A stretch of 35,441 bases of DNA from Anaerolineae bacterium (GCA_025454525.1 JALOOG010000033.1:1-35441), one strand, 5' to 3'. Counted from the first letter of the stretch, positions 21,759-30,076 are shown. The notes: generated from the sequence alone by a model not told the origin. Numbers and translations: made by a program.

Positions 21759-22277
21759 ATGTTAAAACATCTTTTAGTCCCACTTGACGGCTCTGCATTG
21801 TCGGAAGATGCACTTGCTTATGCCCGCCAGATCGTCGCTCCTGATGGCAAGATCACTTTGGCTACAGCCGTTGAGATGCCGTATATGATGCCAGATACGC
21901 TGTATCCTGTTTATGCCATGTCGTTTGACGCGGCTGGAAACTACGATCGTGAGGGAGTCGAACCTAACCGATTGATCACCTTAGCGGAAAATTACCTGCA
22001 AAACATCGCGGAGGGCTTATTTAACACCGCGCAACTCAAGGTTGAGATCCGCGCGCAAATTGCCGAACCTGCGTCCTTTATTGTGCAGTTGGCACGCGAT
22101 CTGGATGTCGATGCGATCTGCATCTCCACGCATGGGCGTTCTGGATTTTCGCGGTGGTTATTCGGTAGTGTCACCCAAAAAGTATTAACGGCTGCTCCGT
22201 GTGCGGTGTTGGTCATTCCGAGTAAAGAACGACTCGCCAAAAAAGAGCAAGCCACTTCAGAAGTGAATTTTGGCTAA
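21759..22277 (+). CDS. Universal stress protein (UspA family)
   Basis: The 172-residue protein has one Usp domain: MLKHLLVPLDGSALSEDALAYAR at the start and the nucleotide-binding loop ISTHGRSGFSRWLFGSVTQKV near the end. The G-2x-G-9x-G(S/T) ATP signature is present as S123-T-H-G126...G136-S137, so the first glycine is Ser. A short insertion of Met/Tyr/Asp-rich sequence follows strand 2 (about 40-70). Such proteins bind ATP or dimerise under stress; their direct role is usually unclear. GGGAGG (21743-21748) precedes ATG by 10 bases. It is divergent from the polysaccharide operon and ends in a strong terminator. Confidence 0.93.
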   Translation: MLKHLLVPLDGSALSEDALAYARQIVAPDGKITLATAVEMPYMMPDTLYPVYAMSFDAAGNYDREGVEPNRLITLAENYLQNIAEGLFNTAQLKVEIRAQIAEPASFIVQLARDLDVDAICISTHGRSGFSRWLFGSVTQKVLTAAPCAVLVIPSKERLAKKEQATSEVNFG

Positions 22278-22334
22278 GGGGCGTGTTCCGCCATACACGT
22301 CACCTTATAACGAACTCTCCTCCCCCTTTAAACG

Positions 22335-22363
22335 CAATCAGCCTAAATTATTTAGGCTGATTG
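22335..22363. terminator. Bidirectional terminator after the universal stress gene
   Basis: CAATCAGCCTAAA (22335-22347) pairs perfectly with TTTAGGCTGATTG (22351-22363) across a TTA loop, followed by TGTTT. It separates two convergent genes. Confidence 0.85.
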
Positions 22364-22378
22364 TGTTTATCATCCCTG

Positions 22379-24226
22379 TTAGCGCGTTACGGTGATCGTC
22401 GCCCCAAGGTTATTCAGACCTGTGGATGCTTCCCATATGCCCAAATTCGCCATACGGATCGCATATTCCGGACGATTCGGGAGCATCGGATCGGGCAAGG
22501 CTAATAAGACCTGGTAAGTCCCATTGGCTAGATTGCTAAACGTCCCCTCAAGGGTGGTTTCACCCACTTGCCACCAACGCACATCATTCGCCACGACCAT
22601 GCGAACTTCTGCACCTGTATTGACCTCACGCAAGACCAGATACGCCGCACGCGGGTTATACGCATTGGCGAATCCTTCATTGACGATCGTCAATCGGATG
22701 CGTGCCTCTCCGGTGGATAGGCTGGGAACTTCGGCATTGATCAACCGGAAACGATAGCCCATGCGACGGGCGATCGTCTCATAACAGCCTTCGGTCTCCC
22801 AACGCGCCAACACCCCCTGATGATAATCGCGATTCAATGCGCTGTAACGGAGATATGCCATTTGCGGCACGACAATCGAACAACCGATATACGGTTGCGC
22901 GTCTGGCCCATCATTACAAGTTTCGCCGCCTTGTGGGAGATACTGATTGTCTTGGTGATAATAGGCCTTCAATAGGTCAATTTGATCGATCGGATAGGTT
23001 CCCCAATCGGTCTCTGAAGCGGAGAAACAATCGTTATGCGCCCCGATGCGCGCTTGATCGCTCCCAGAAAACGCTTCTGCTATTGTGAGCGCATTTGGAT
23101 ACAATTGACGTTTATGGGGGAGGTAGCGCATCGCGATCATACGATTCGTCGGTAGGGCGTTGAGAAGCGCATCAATGATCGCGATTGAACTGTCGTTTAA
23201 TCCGGTGTTGGGATCAACTAAGACATGGGTTGAACTATGCCATTCGCCCCATGCACCCACGAATCCCGCTTCCATAAACGCGATCACATCCGCATGAGCC
23301 GTGAGAAGCGGTCGCAATTGTTCGATGTGTGCCAAGACTTGACTTAACGGTGCATCTGGATCGGTGTACGGAAATTCACCTCCCATTGGAAAATTATAGG
23401 CAAAACGTGGGATCACCTTGACCCCCGCCGCCCGCGCATTTTCAAACTGAGAGTCGATGTAATCTAAGGTGTCTTGATCGATCGGACGATCGCGAAATTC
23501 ATCGATCAAGAAATACCACCGTACTAGGCTAATTCCTTCATTCCGTAATGCGCTCAACGCTGCAACCGTTTGATCGGTGCGTTGAGTCCCCAACCATAAG
23601 GGCGCATCTTGATCATAAAAGCCGCGTTCCGGATTGGGGAAGTTGCTATCATCCCGCATAAATGAAATTCGTGAGGCTTCTTCCGTCAAACGCACATGAT
23701 CGATCAACAAGCGTCCGCTTGTCCCACGATATTCGATCCGAACCCGAACGCGACTAAAGGCGGTCGGGGTGGTGGCCGTCATGGTAAACGGTACAAAAGC
23801 ATTGGTATTAAGTTGCGTGATCGCACGATCTTCACTGTAGACCGCGATTCCATTTTGAAAAAAGCGGAGGCGTATCAACGCAGCGTCGGCGGGCACATTG
23901 CGGCTATTGAGCCATAAGCTAAGCGTGAAAGTTGAACCCGCTTGCCCTTGCACATTGACCCGTTGTTGCAAAAAGGAGCGTGCGCCATCCCCCGAAAATT
24001 GGAAACCACAGCGGCCATCTTGCGAGAAACTGTTGCGATTGTTGCAGCGCACCCGATCGTTGATCAATCCGCCCGCGGCCCAACCATCCGGCACTTCAGG
24101 ATAAGGATCTTGGTTGATCTCAAAAGAGGGATTCACTAATGGGATCGCGTTGGCTTGTACCGAATACGTTGGATAGGCAGATAGGATCATCATAAACAGG
24201 AGGATCGCTAAAATTCGTTGGGGCAT
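22379..24226 (-). CDS. Secreted DUF4874/DUF4832 protein with N-terminal sugar-binding-like domain
   Basis: The 615-residue product begins with a signal peptide (hydrophobic residues 5-24, likely cut near SVQANA). Residues 27-185 form a beta-sandwich resembling CBM_4_9-type carbohydrate-binding modules (SFEINQDPYPEVPDGWAAGG and the jelly-roll strands that follow). Residues about 190-350 match DUF4874 (NPERGFYDQ, LVRWYFLIDEF), with a TIM-barrel-like look reminiscent of glycoside hydrolases. DUF4832 follows to the C-terminus (about 370-615). WGEWHSS and FMEAGFVGAWGEW contain acidic residues that could be catalytic. The function of the DUF pair is not established; a surface polysaccharide target is plausible. 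It is a single gene between terminators. Confidence 0.82.
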   Translation of the reverse strand: MPQRILAILLFMMILSAYPTYSVQANAIPLVNPSFEINQDPYPEVPDGWAAGGLINDRVRCNNRNSFSQDGRCGFQFSGDGARSFLQQRVNVQGQAGSTFTLSLWLNSRNVPADAALIRLRFFQNGIAVYSEDRAITQLNTNAFVPFTMTATTPTAFSRVRVRIEYRGTSGRLLIDHVRLTEEASRISFMRDDSNFPNPERGFYDQDAPLWLGTQRTDQTVAALSALRNEGISLVRWYFLIDEFRDRPIDQDTLDYIDSQFENARAAGVKVIPRFAYNFPMGGEFPYTDPDAPLSQVLAHIEQLRPLLTAHADVIAFMEAGFVGAWGEWHSSTHVLVDPNTGLNDSSIAIIDALLNALPTNRMIAMRYLPHKRQLYPNALTIAEAFSGSDQARIGAHNDCFSASETDWGTYPIDQIDLLKAYYHQDNQYLPQGGETCNDGPDAQPYIGCSIVVPQMAYLRYSALNRDYHQGVLARWETEGCYETIARRMGYRFRLINAEVPSLSTGEARIRLTIVNEGFANAYNPRAAYLVLREVNTGAEVRMVVANDVRWWQVGETTLEGTFSNLANGTYQVLLALPDPMLPNRPEYAIRMANLGIWEASTGLNNLGATITVTR

Positions 24227-24296
24227 ATTTGACCTCTAATCGATCAATGGTTGATAACCTCAATTTTTGATCAATTACGTGTGCTTAGCAACAACT

Positions 24297-24329
24297 TTAA
24301 ATGCGCCATGTTAGCCACGGCGCATCTAA
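24297..24329 (-). terminator. Hairpin after the DUF2268 gene
   Basis: ATGCGCC (24301-24307) pairs with GGCGCAT (24319-24325), extended by TTTA/TAAA outside one mismatch. It lies 3 bases beyond the stop of the minus-strand gene. The following T-run on that strand is weak, so termination efficiency is uncertain. The rest of the short gap before 24226 shows nothing else. Confidence 0.55.
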
Positions 24330-24331
24330 AC

Positions 24332-25210
24332 TTAGATCCGTTTGATCCCCTCAAAAACGTGCGATTGTTCGATCACCTCACGGGCCGGAACAAAGGTGGT
24401 TTCGACGACACTTTTTCCGGTGCGTTTCATATAAGCTTGTACGACGCGGTAGCCAAGCGCGTATCCGGCGTAAGCTGCAACGCTATTAGACTGATTGCCG
24501 AACAGATCCCCGAACACGAAACCCCGTATTTTGTTAAAATCGGTTTCATCCAAATGTTTTTCAAAGAGGTTAAGTGTTTCATCTAAACGGGACTCATCAA
24601 AGTCGGTGACATAATAGCCCAATGTGTCCTCACCGTAGAGCGATGTCCCAAATGACTCCGCTAGGCCTTCACCGACGATATAATCAGCCAAAGTGGTGAT
24701 CATCGGTGTGCGCCCATGGATCGCCGCTGCTAGATTATGATGAAGTTCATGGGCGGTTGCGGTGGCAATGCGAGGCAACGTGTAATCATTTGCCTCACTG
24801 AGAGTTGTCATGATCCAAGGGGGAATCGCGCCGAATCCGGCGTAACCCTTTCCGGGTGTTCCGTGCGATTGTGTGATCATCAGACCAAAGACAATTTCTG
24901 GAGTGCTGATCTGATCAGCATAGGGTGCAAACGCGGCCCAACCATCATCTAAGGCTTGCGTCGCTTTGTCCCAAACACCAAAGGCGGCCATCGCTTCTAG
25001 CATCGGGGTGATGTCCGTTGCGTTTGTATAGAGTTCTAATGGCATCGCCCATTGACGGAATACAGACACGCTATCTGACCCAAAAAGTTGGGTTAAGCCC
25101 GCAAATGGCGCGATGAGTTCCGTTTGATAAATCTCTTGACAGGTTGCCTCATCGGAGGCGTTTAATAAGCGCCGATAGATCGACTCGGTATCGATACTGT
25201 TGAATTTCAT
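24332..25210 (-). CDS. DUF2268-type zinc metallopeptidase-like protein
   Basis: The 292-residue soluble protein carries HELHH at residues 154-158 (an HExxH zinc site) inside TATAHELHHNLAAAI, followed by a probable third ligand in GEGLAESFG (Glu181 or Glu185). This order matches DUF2268 (YjaZ-like) putative Zn-dependent proteases. No signal peptide is present, so it is likely cytoplasmic. The substrate is unknown. GGAGGG lies just upstream of ATG 25210. It is a single gene, divergent from the small membrane protein at 25374. Confidence 0.85.
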   Translation of the reverse strand: MKFNSIDTESIYRRLLNASDEATCQEIYQTELIAPFAGLTQLFGSDSVSVFRQWAMPLELYTNATDITPMLEAMAAFGVWDKATQALDDGWAAFAPYADQISTPEIVFGLMITQSHGTPGKGYAGFGAIPPWIMTTLSEANDYTLPRIATATAHELHHNLAAAIHGRTPMITTLADYIVGEGLAESFGTSLYGEDTLGYYVTDFDESRLDETLNLFEKHLDETDFNKIRGFVFGDLFGNQSNSVAAYAGYALGYRVVQAYMKRTGKSVVETTFVPAREVIEQSHVFEGIKRI

Positions 25211-25373
25211 GGATGTCCCTCCGTTTGGATTGGATCGTGATTGGTTAGGTCAAATTCGATCCTAAGGGATTACGTAACGTGAGAGTCAAGAAGCAATTTC
25301 AATTAGCACTCCCGTCACCTGCTTATATTGGCTATAATTTTGACCATGATCAAGTCAGTGAATCGAGGATCGT

Positions 25374-25511
25374 ATGGGAAATGGTGGACTCTCACCCCAA
25401 GAGCGCGCTCAAATTCGAGATTTGTTGCGCTTTTTGGGCGCGGTGTTGATCTGTGTGTTGGCCGCCTCCATATTTGCGGCCGTTTTGGTCACGGTTTTCC
25501 AAAATGGTTAA
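25374..25511 (+). CDS. Small single-pass membrane protein, 45 residues
   Basis: The frame starts MGNGGLSPQERAQIRDLLR, then has one hydrophobic helix of about 23 residues (GAVLICVLAASIFAAVLVTV) and ends QNG. GAGG at 25364-25367 precedes ATG by a few bases, and a TATAAT at 25333-25338 offers a -10. The last 8 bases overlap the start of the receiver-like/DUF309 gene (ATGGTTAA), which implies translational coupling. No family is recognised. It may be a small membrane regulator or anchor for the downstream protein. Confidence 0.65.
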   Translation: MGNGGLSPQERAQIRDLLRFLGAVLICVLAASIFAAVLVTVFQNG

Positions 25512-26259
25512 CGTGATCGTGGTCACAGGGACTCCCGATTGGAGCGCATCGCTAATGGATCAAACCGCTTATCGGGTGTTGCATTACACTGAAAAGGCAG
25601 GGTATATCGTCCGTTTAAGTGATGATTTTCCTGCCTTGATCTTGGTGGATAGCCGTGATCCTGATTGGCGCTACTGGACAACCACCCCTAAAACCAGTCC
25701 AGCAACGCGGCGTATTCCGGTGATCGTCGTTCATGATTCATCTGATCCGGCTTTACGTCCACAGGCTTTAAGCGCAGGCGCGGACGAGGTGATCGATTTA
25801 AGTGAAATCATCAATCACCCGCTCACCGTCTATCGGCGTTATGCCCGTCAAGTCGATCCGGCGATCGTGGAGCAGCTTGATTGTGATTGTCAACTCCCGT
25901 TACCTGAATTAGCCCAACAGGGGATCGAACGCTTCAACGCGCAATCCTACTATGAACAACACGATCTGTTAGAGGCGTTGTGGGTCCAAACCGAAGGCCC
26001 GATCCGCGATTTATACCGGGCGATCTTGCAGATCGGGATCGCTTACTATCAAATTTTAGAAGGTAACGAACGCGGGGCCCTGAAAATGCTCTTACGTAGT
26101 ACCCAATGGTTGATGATCTTGCCGGATCACTGTCAAGGGGTGGATGTGGCACAACTCCGATCTGATGCCCTCCGAGTCCGTGCGGAATTAGAGCGGGTGA
26201 ATGATCTAGCGGAGTTCGATCGATCTTTGCTCCGTCCGATTGTCCTGATTCAACGCTAA
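25504..26259 (+). CDS. Receiver-like/DUF309 fusion protein
   Basis: The 251-residue protein has two parts. Residues 1-115 resemble a CheY-type receiver (LILVDSRDPDW, RIPVIVVHDSSDP, ALSAGADEVIDL), but the acidic pocket and the conserved lysine are missing, so it is probably a pseudo-receiver. Residues about 135-205 match DUF309 (GIERFNAQSYYEQHDLLEALW, LQIGIAYYQILEGNERGALKML), with His153 in the usual place. DUF309 is a helical domain of unknown function. The start at 25504 overlaps the small membrane protein; an earlier in-frame ATG at 25453 has no ribosome site and adds Trp/Pro-rich, unlikely sequence. Confidence 0.78.
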   Translation: MVNVIVVTGTPDWSASLMDQTAYRVLHYTEKAGYIVRLSDDFPALILVDSRDPDWRYWTTTPKTSPATRRIPVIVVHDSSDPALRPQALSAGADEVIDLSEIINHPLTVYRRYARQVDPAIVEQLDCDCQLPLPELAQQGIERFNAQSYYEQHDLLEALWVQTEGPIRDLYRAILQIGIAYYQILEGNERGALKMLLRSTQWLMILPDHCQGVDVAQLRSDALRVRAELERVNDLAEFDRSLLRPIVLIQR

Positions 26260-26369
26260 TTCGTTTGAATTGCGCTAGAGTTTCCTAACATTTAGGCGCA
26301 AGGGCTTGCCAACTCACACAAATCAACGATGATCATCTATATCGAATCATCACATCGTCTGGTTATCAC

Positions 26370-27440
26370 ATGACCGCTCCACTTTCTGAAAAACGTCAAA
26401 TTCGCGTGTTACTCGCCGAGGACAGCGCGACGGTTCGCTGGCATTTAAGCGATGTTATCAATAAAACGGCGGGGCTACGGGTGGTGGGTGAAGCGCGTAA
26501 TGGCGAAGAAGTCCTTCACCTAGTGCCACAATTACAGCCGGATGTGATCTCAATGGACATCAATATGCCACGCCTAGACGGATTAGCGGCAACGCGGCGT
26601 TTAATGATCGAACATCCACTTCCGGTCGTGATTGTCAGTGGCTTGGTCGAACATGATGTTGAATTGTCGTTTCAGGCGTTGCAGGCCGGTGCGTTAGCGG
26701 TGGTCGAAAAACCGCCGGATCGCAATAACCCGCTGTTTGCCGAAAAGCAGCGCCAATTGGTCAAGACATTGATCGCGATGGCCGGGGTTAAGGTGATTCG
26801 ACGCGGCCGCACCTCCGAATTACCGTCGTTAGAAATTGACATGGCGCATCCGTTTATCGCGCCGCGTCCGTCTGCACCGGAGATCATCGCGATTGGCGCA
26901 AGTGCTGGTGGGCCAAGTGCCTTATCCACCTTGCTGAAACAACTCCCGCATCATTTACCCGTCCCGATCGCCATTGTGCAGCACATGGCGCATGAGTTTA
27001 TTCCGGGGTTAGCCCGTTGGCTCGAAAAATCAACCGGATGGCAGGTGCGCGTGGTCGCTGATAACACGGTTTTAGAGGCGGGTGTGGTACACTTATCACC
27101 GGGAACAGCGCATTTTGCAGTGACTCGGCGCGGCAAAAAGTTATTTGCCAAGTTGATCGCCGAACAAGGCCACTATCGTCATCAACCCGCGATCGACGTG
27201 CTGTTCAGCTCTGTGGCCGACACCTGTGGCGGGGCCGGAGTCGGAGTCTTGATGACGGGCATGGGGGATGATGGTGCGGAAGGGCTGTTTCACTTGCGCG
27301 AAGCGGGCGGACGGACGATGGCCCAAGATCGTGCGAGTTCAATCGTGTTCGGGATGCCCGCCGCCGCGATCAAACGTGGGGCGGTAGAAGAAGTGATCGC
27401 TTTGAACGCTTTAGCCGAAGTTATTACAAAATTGTTCTAA
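26370..27440 (+). CDS. cheB: CheB-type protein-glutamate methylesterase
   Basis: The 356-residue protein has an N-terminal receiver domain (about 10-130) with acidic pair Glu17-Asp18 and phosphoacceptor Asp63 (SMDINMP). The C-terminal esterase domain (about 170-356) has the triad visible: Ser178 in IGASAGGPS, His205 in VQHMAHEF and Asp301 in TGMGDDGAEG. It removes methyl groups from, or deamidates, chemoreceptor glutamates. No cheR, cheA or receptor lies in the window, so the partner array must be elsewhere. It is the first gene of a signalling run with short gaps or overlaps. No clear ribosome site precedes ATG 26370. Confidence 0.94.
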   Translation: MTAPLSEKRQIRVLLAEDSATVRWHLSDVINKTAGLRVVGEARNGEEVLHLVPQLQPDVISMDINMPRLDGLAATRRLMIEHPLPVVIVSGLVEHDVELSFQALQAGALAVVEKPPDRNNPLFAEKQRQLVKTLIAMAGVKVIRRGRTSELPSLEIDMAHPFIAPRPSAPEIIAIGASAGGPSALSTLLKQLPHHLPVPIAIVQHMAHEFIPGLARWLEKSTGWQVRVVADNTVLEAGVVHLSPGTAHFAVTRRGKKLFAKLIAEQGHYRHQPAIDVLFSSVADTCGGAGVGVLMTGMGDDGAEGLFHLREAGGRTMAQDRASSIVFGMPAAAIKRGAVEEVIALNALAEVITKLF

Positions 27441-27495
27441 TTCGGCTTTTGGGTCAATTTTCGCTAAAATGAGATTAGACATTGGATACAAGTCT

Positions 27496-27870
27496 ATGGC
27501 GCTAGAAGTGCTTTTAGTAGAAGACAGCAAAACCCAAGCAGCCCAGATCAAGGAAACGCTTGAAAGTGTCGGGTTGCGAGTTCGCATCGCTTATGATGGG
27601 CCGGATGGGATTCGTGAGGCGATCGAAAATCCACCGGCGTTAGTGGTGTTGGATGTAAAACTGCCTACGATGGACGGGTTTCAGGTGTGTCGGCGGTTAA
27701 AGCGGAATCCGGCCACTCAAGACATTCCGGTGATTATGTTGACGGAAAAAGCTGGCCCTAAGGCCACCATGTCCGGATTACGTGCCGGGGCGGATGATTA
27801 CATCCCGAAAGATATTTTTGCGTCGGAGCATTTGATCAATACCTTGCAAGAGTTAGGTATTTTGGAATAG
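27496..27870 (+). CDS. CheY-like single-domain response regulator
   Basis: A 124-residue receiver: EVLLVEDSKTQ at the start (acidic pocket Glu-Asp), phosphoacceptor in VVLDVKLPTMDGFQV, VIMLTEK for the switch Thr, and ADDYIPKD for the conserved Lys. All key residues are present. It resembles the PilH/CheY-like regulators found next to CheW proteins. ATG 27496 gives a standard receiver start; a second ATG at 27469 would add nine residues without a better ribosome site. The next gene starts 2 bases after the stop. Confidence 0.9.
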   Translation: MALEVLLVEDSKTQAAQIKETLESVGLRVRIAYDGPDGIREAIENPPALVVLDVKLPTMDGFQVCRRLKRNPATQDIPVIMLTEKAGPKATMSGLRAGADDYIPKDIFASEHLINTLQELGILE

Positions 27871-27872
27871 AT

Positions 27873-28310
27873 ATGTCAAACCTAGTTGGCCCCTATAAGA
27901 TGCGCCCGCCGATTTTATCGGTAAAAGTCGAAGACAGCATGGACATCATGATCGTGCGCGATACAGCGCGCCGCGCCGCGGGTCTCTTGGGTTTTACACC
28001 AGCCAATCGCGCTCAACTTTCCACGGCCGCCGCCACTTTGGCTGAATTGGTCTTAAAAACAGGTGAAGCGCACACGATCCACTTAAACGGGGTGGTCAGC
28101 GGCACGAAAGACGGTTTGCAAATTTCTTCGCAAGCACCCTGGTTAGCCGGGGTTTCGGCGAATAATGTCTTACTGGCGCTCAAAACTAAACTCGGCGCAT
28201 TGGTGGATGAGATTATCCTAGACGGCACACCACCAACCATTGTGATGATCATGTGGTTAAGCGATGCACGTCATCGGCTGTTAGACGATGTAGGGGACGA
28301 TGAGTCATAG
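27873..28310 (+). CDS. RsbT-like protein with degenerate GHKL ATPase motif
   Basis: The 145-residue protein aligns by pattern with RsbT-type anti-sigma/switch kinases: DIMIVRDTARRAAGLLGFTPANRAQLSTAAATLAELVL. In RsbT this region ends in an Asn of the N-box (ELARN) that binds Mg-ATP; here the stretch reads TLAELVL, so the Asn is lost. Glycine-rich ATP-lid sequences are also weak. It is probably a binding module, not a kinase. It lies between a CheY-like gene and cheW and overlaps cheW by 11 bases, which suggests a shared complex. Confidence 0.7.
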   Translation: MSNLVGPYKMRPPILSVKVEDSMDIMIVRDTARRAAGLLGFTPANRAQLSTAAATLAELVLKTGEAHTIHLNGVVSGTKDGLQISSQAPWLAGVSANNVLLALKTKLGALVDEIILDGTPPTIVMIMWLSDARHRLLDDVGDDES

Positions 28311-28734
28311 TACCGCGATTTTAACCTTTCGTTTGGGCGATCAAGCTTATGCCTTTACGATCGATCAGGTGGTGGAAGTGGCGGCGATGATGACCTTAAC
28401 GGAATTAGCCAATGTGCCACCGGAGATCCTTGGCTTGATCAATCGTCATGGACAACCGATCCCATTGATCGATTTACGGGTGGTGTTTGCGCGTCCCTCT
28501 GCACCGATCGACTCGGCTACCTTGTTTATCGTGGTGCAAGCACAAGGCAAACTGTTAGCAATGGTGGTGGATGAGGTGGATCAAGTCGAAATGATCGCCC
28601 TAGATCAAGTGCAACCGGGGGCATCTCCTTATGTCAGCGGGATCGTGACCCAAAAAAACCGTTTAATTCAATTAGTAGCGCTCAACGCGGTGATGTCAAA
28701 ACTTGAGGGTAATTATGGCCAACGGACGGCATAA
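28300..28734 (+). CDS. cheW: CheW-like coupling protein
   Basis: The 144-residue protein is a single CheW domain: ILTFRLGDQAYAFTIDQVVEV, then PPEILGLINRHGQPIPLIDLRVVF, LLAMVVDEVDQVEMI and YVSGIVTQKNRLIQLVALNAVM. CheW links chemoreceptors to the CheA kinase. It overlaps the RsbT-like gene by 11 bases and the next gene by 20 bases, so translation is coupled across the run. Confidence 0.93.
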   Translation: MSHSTAILTFRLGDQAYAFTIDQVVEVAAMMTLTELANVPPEILGLINRHGQPIPLIDLRVVFARPSAPIDSATLFIVVQAQGKLLAMVVDEVDQVEMIALDQVQPGASPYVSGIVTQKNRLIQLVALNAVMSKLEGNYGQRTA

Positions 28735-29623
28735 GGAACGAATTCTCGTTGTTGCAAAAGATGAAGAACTCCGTAGCGCACTCGTCGATACCTTAGAGAC
28801 GGTCGGCGGTTATGCGACCAATCAGGCCAGCAGTTTTGAAGAGGCCTTAAGCGAGATTCTGCTCACCAACTTTGATCTGATCGTCACCGAGGCCGAATTG
28901 CCGGATCTTAGCGGGATGGATCTGTTAGCGGTGGTAGGGGGGTTGCGTCCGAATGCGCGGGTGATCGTGATCGATGATGATCTTTCAGCCAAAAGTGCGG
29001 TCGCGGTGTTCCGTTTAGGCGCGGTGGATTACCTCTATAAACCGCTCAATATGACGTTTGTGCTGATGCAGATCGAACGCCAATTAGAGGCCCGTCGCTT
29101 AGAGAAAAATCGTCCTGATGTTGAAGAACAACCAAAATCGGCGGAAAATGTGCGCGATCGGGCTAAGCGTTTAGATCCTCGCACCCGTCCGGCGGCGTTG
29201 GTTTTGGGTCGCCGTCAATTTAAGCGCATCAACGCCGAACTTAATCGGCTGTTGGGGCATGTACGGGCAATCTTTGTGGGATTGGTGGATGTAGACGGTA
29301 ATATGGTCGGTGCGGCCGGCACGTTAGACGATTATGATTTGCAATTGTTGACCAATGCGTTAAGTATCGATCATAGCGCTCAAAATTCATTAGCGGCGAT
29401 CTTATCCGAAACCAAGTTTCATTCCACCTATTTTGAAGGGGATCGCAACGGGGTTTACATTATTGAATTTGGGATTCCTTATATTGTCTCATTAGCGGTG
29501 ATCTGTAGTACCGATGTAAAACCGGGGATGGTCTGGTTATACAGCAAGCGCACCGCTGCGATCATTGATGAAATTCTCAAAACGATCCCGCAACCCAAGA
29601 CGTTACCGCGCTTACAAGAGTAA
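28715..29623 (+). CDS. Pseudo-receiver fused to a Roadblock/LC7 domain
   Basis: The 302-residue protein starts at ATG 28715 (GAGGG immediately upstream). Residues 8-125 form a receiver-like domain, but the acidic pocket is Ala14-Lys15 instead of two acids, and the phosphoacceptor position is Glu59 (IVTEAELPDLSG); the Lys109 is kept (YLYKP). It is probably locked in one state. Residues about 170-300 match Roadblock/LC7: FVGLVDVDGNMVGAAGTLDDYD and YFEGDRNGVYIIEFG, plus VWLYSKR. Roadblock proteins often regulate small GTPases, as MglB does for MglA. No GTPase gene is seen here. It ends 6 bases before the convergent GAF gene. Confidence 0.8.
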   Translation: MANGRHKERILVVAKDEELRSALVDTLETVGGYATNQASSFEEALSEILLTNFDLIVTEAELPDLSGMDLLAVVGGLRPNARVIVIDDDLSAKSAVAVFRLGAVDYLYKPLNMTFVLMQIERQLEARRLEKNRPDVEEQPKSAENVRDRAKRLDPRTRPAALVLGRRQFKRINAELNRLLGHVRAIFVGLVDVDGNMVGAAGTLDDYDLQLLTNALSIDHSAQNSLAAILSETKFHSTYFEGDRNGVYIIEFGIPYIVSLAVICSTDVKPGMVWLYSKRTAAIIDEILKTIPQPKTLPRLQE

Positions 29624-29629
29624 GTGACT

Positions 29630-30076
29630 TTACGACATACGTTCGTAAAGCGCCATGATGTGTTCTTCGCTGGCTTCTTCTTGGCTATTCTTTTGAATCC
29701 CGTGGATCACATCCATTAAGCGGTTGATCACCTCGCGGGCAATGATGCCATTGCGGATATGTTGATCAAGATATACCCCCCCATGTCCTCGCACGGGAAT
29801 ACAGACCACCACGCGCAAATTAGCAAAATTGGTGTTGGTGATCGGCGCTTTGGTCGGATCGCTCACCACGTTATTGGTGATCACATAATGGCCTTCATCT
29901 AACGCATGACGTAGCCACTTTTGAGCAAAGCCGATAAACGACGGATCTTCTAGCGTCGTCTCCTCTAAGTTGATCTTGTCTAAGGTCTCTAAATCATAAT
30001 TGACGGCGAGGGCGCGTTCAGCACCGGTCACCTTATAGGCAACGCGCATCATCTTACTGAGTAACGAGTCATTCAT
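29630..30076 (-). CDS. GAF-domain protein
   Basis: A 148-residue protein whose central part (about 10-125) looks like a GAF domain: MRVAYKVTGAERALAVNYD, then ALDEGHYVITNNVVSD and FANLRVVVCIPVRGHGGVYLDQ. The C-terminal 25 residues are helical and polar. GAF domains bind small ligands or mediate protein contacts. It stands opposite the chemosensory-like genes. Its leader contains a hairpin (complement of 30083-30125) ending 6 bases before the start, and no ribosome site is seen. Confidence 0.78.
   Translation of the reverse strand: MNDSLLSKMMRVAYKVTGAERALAVNYDLETLDKINLEETTLEDPSFIGFAQKWLRHALDEGHYVITNNVVSDPTKAPITNTNFANLRVVVCIPVRGHGGVYLDQHIRNGIIAREVINRLMDVIHGIQKNSQEEASEEHIMALYERMS

Noticed and set aside
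25303-25311. TTAGCACTC, the left half of a CIRCE heat-shock operator.
   Set aside because: The matching right half (GAGTGCTAA) is absent at the required distance.
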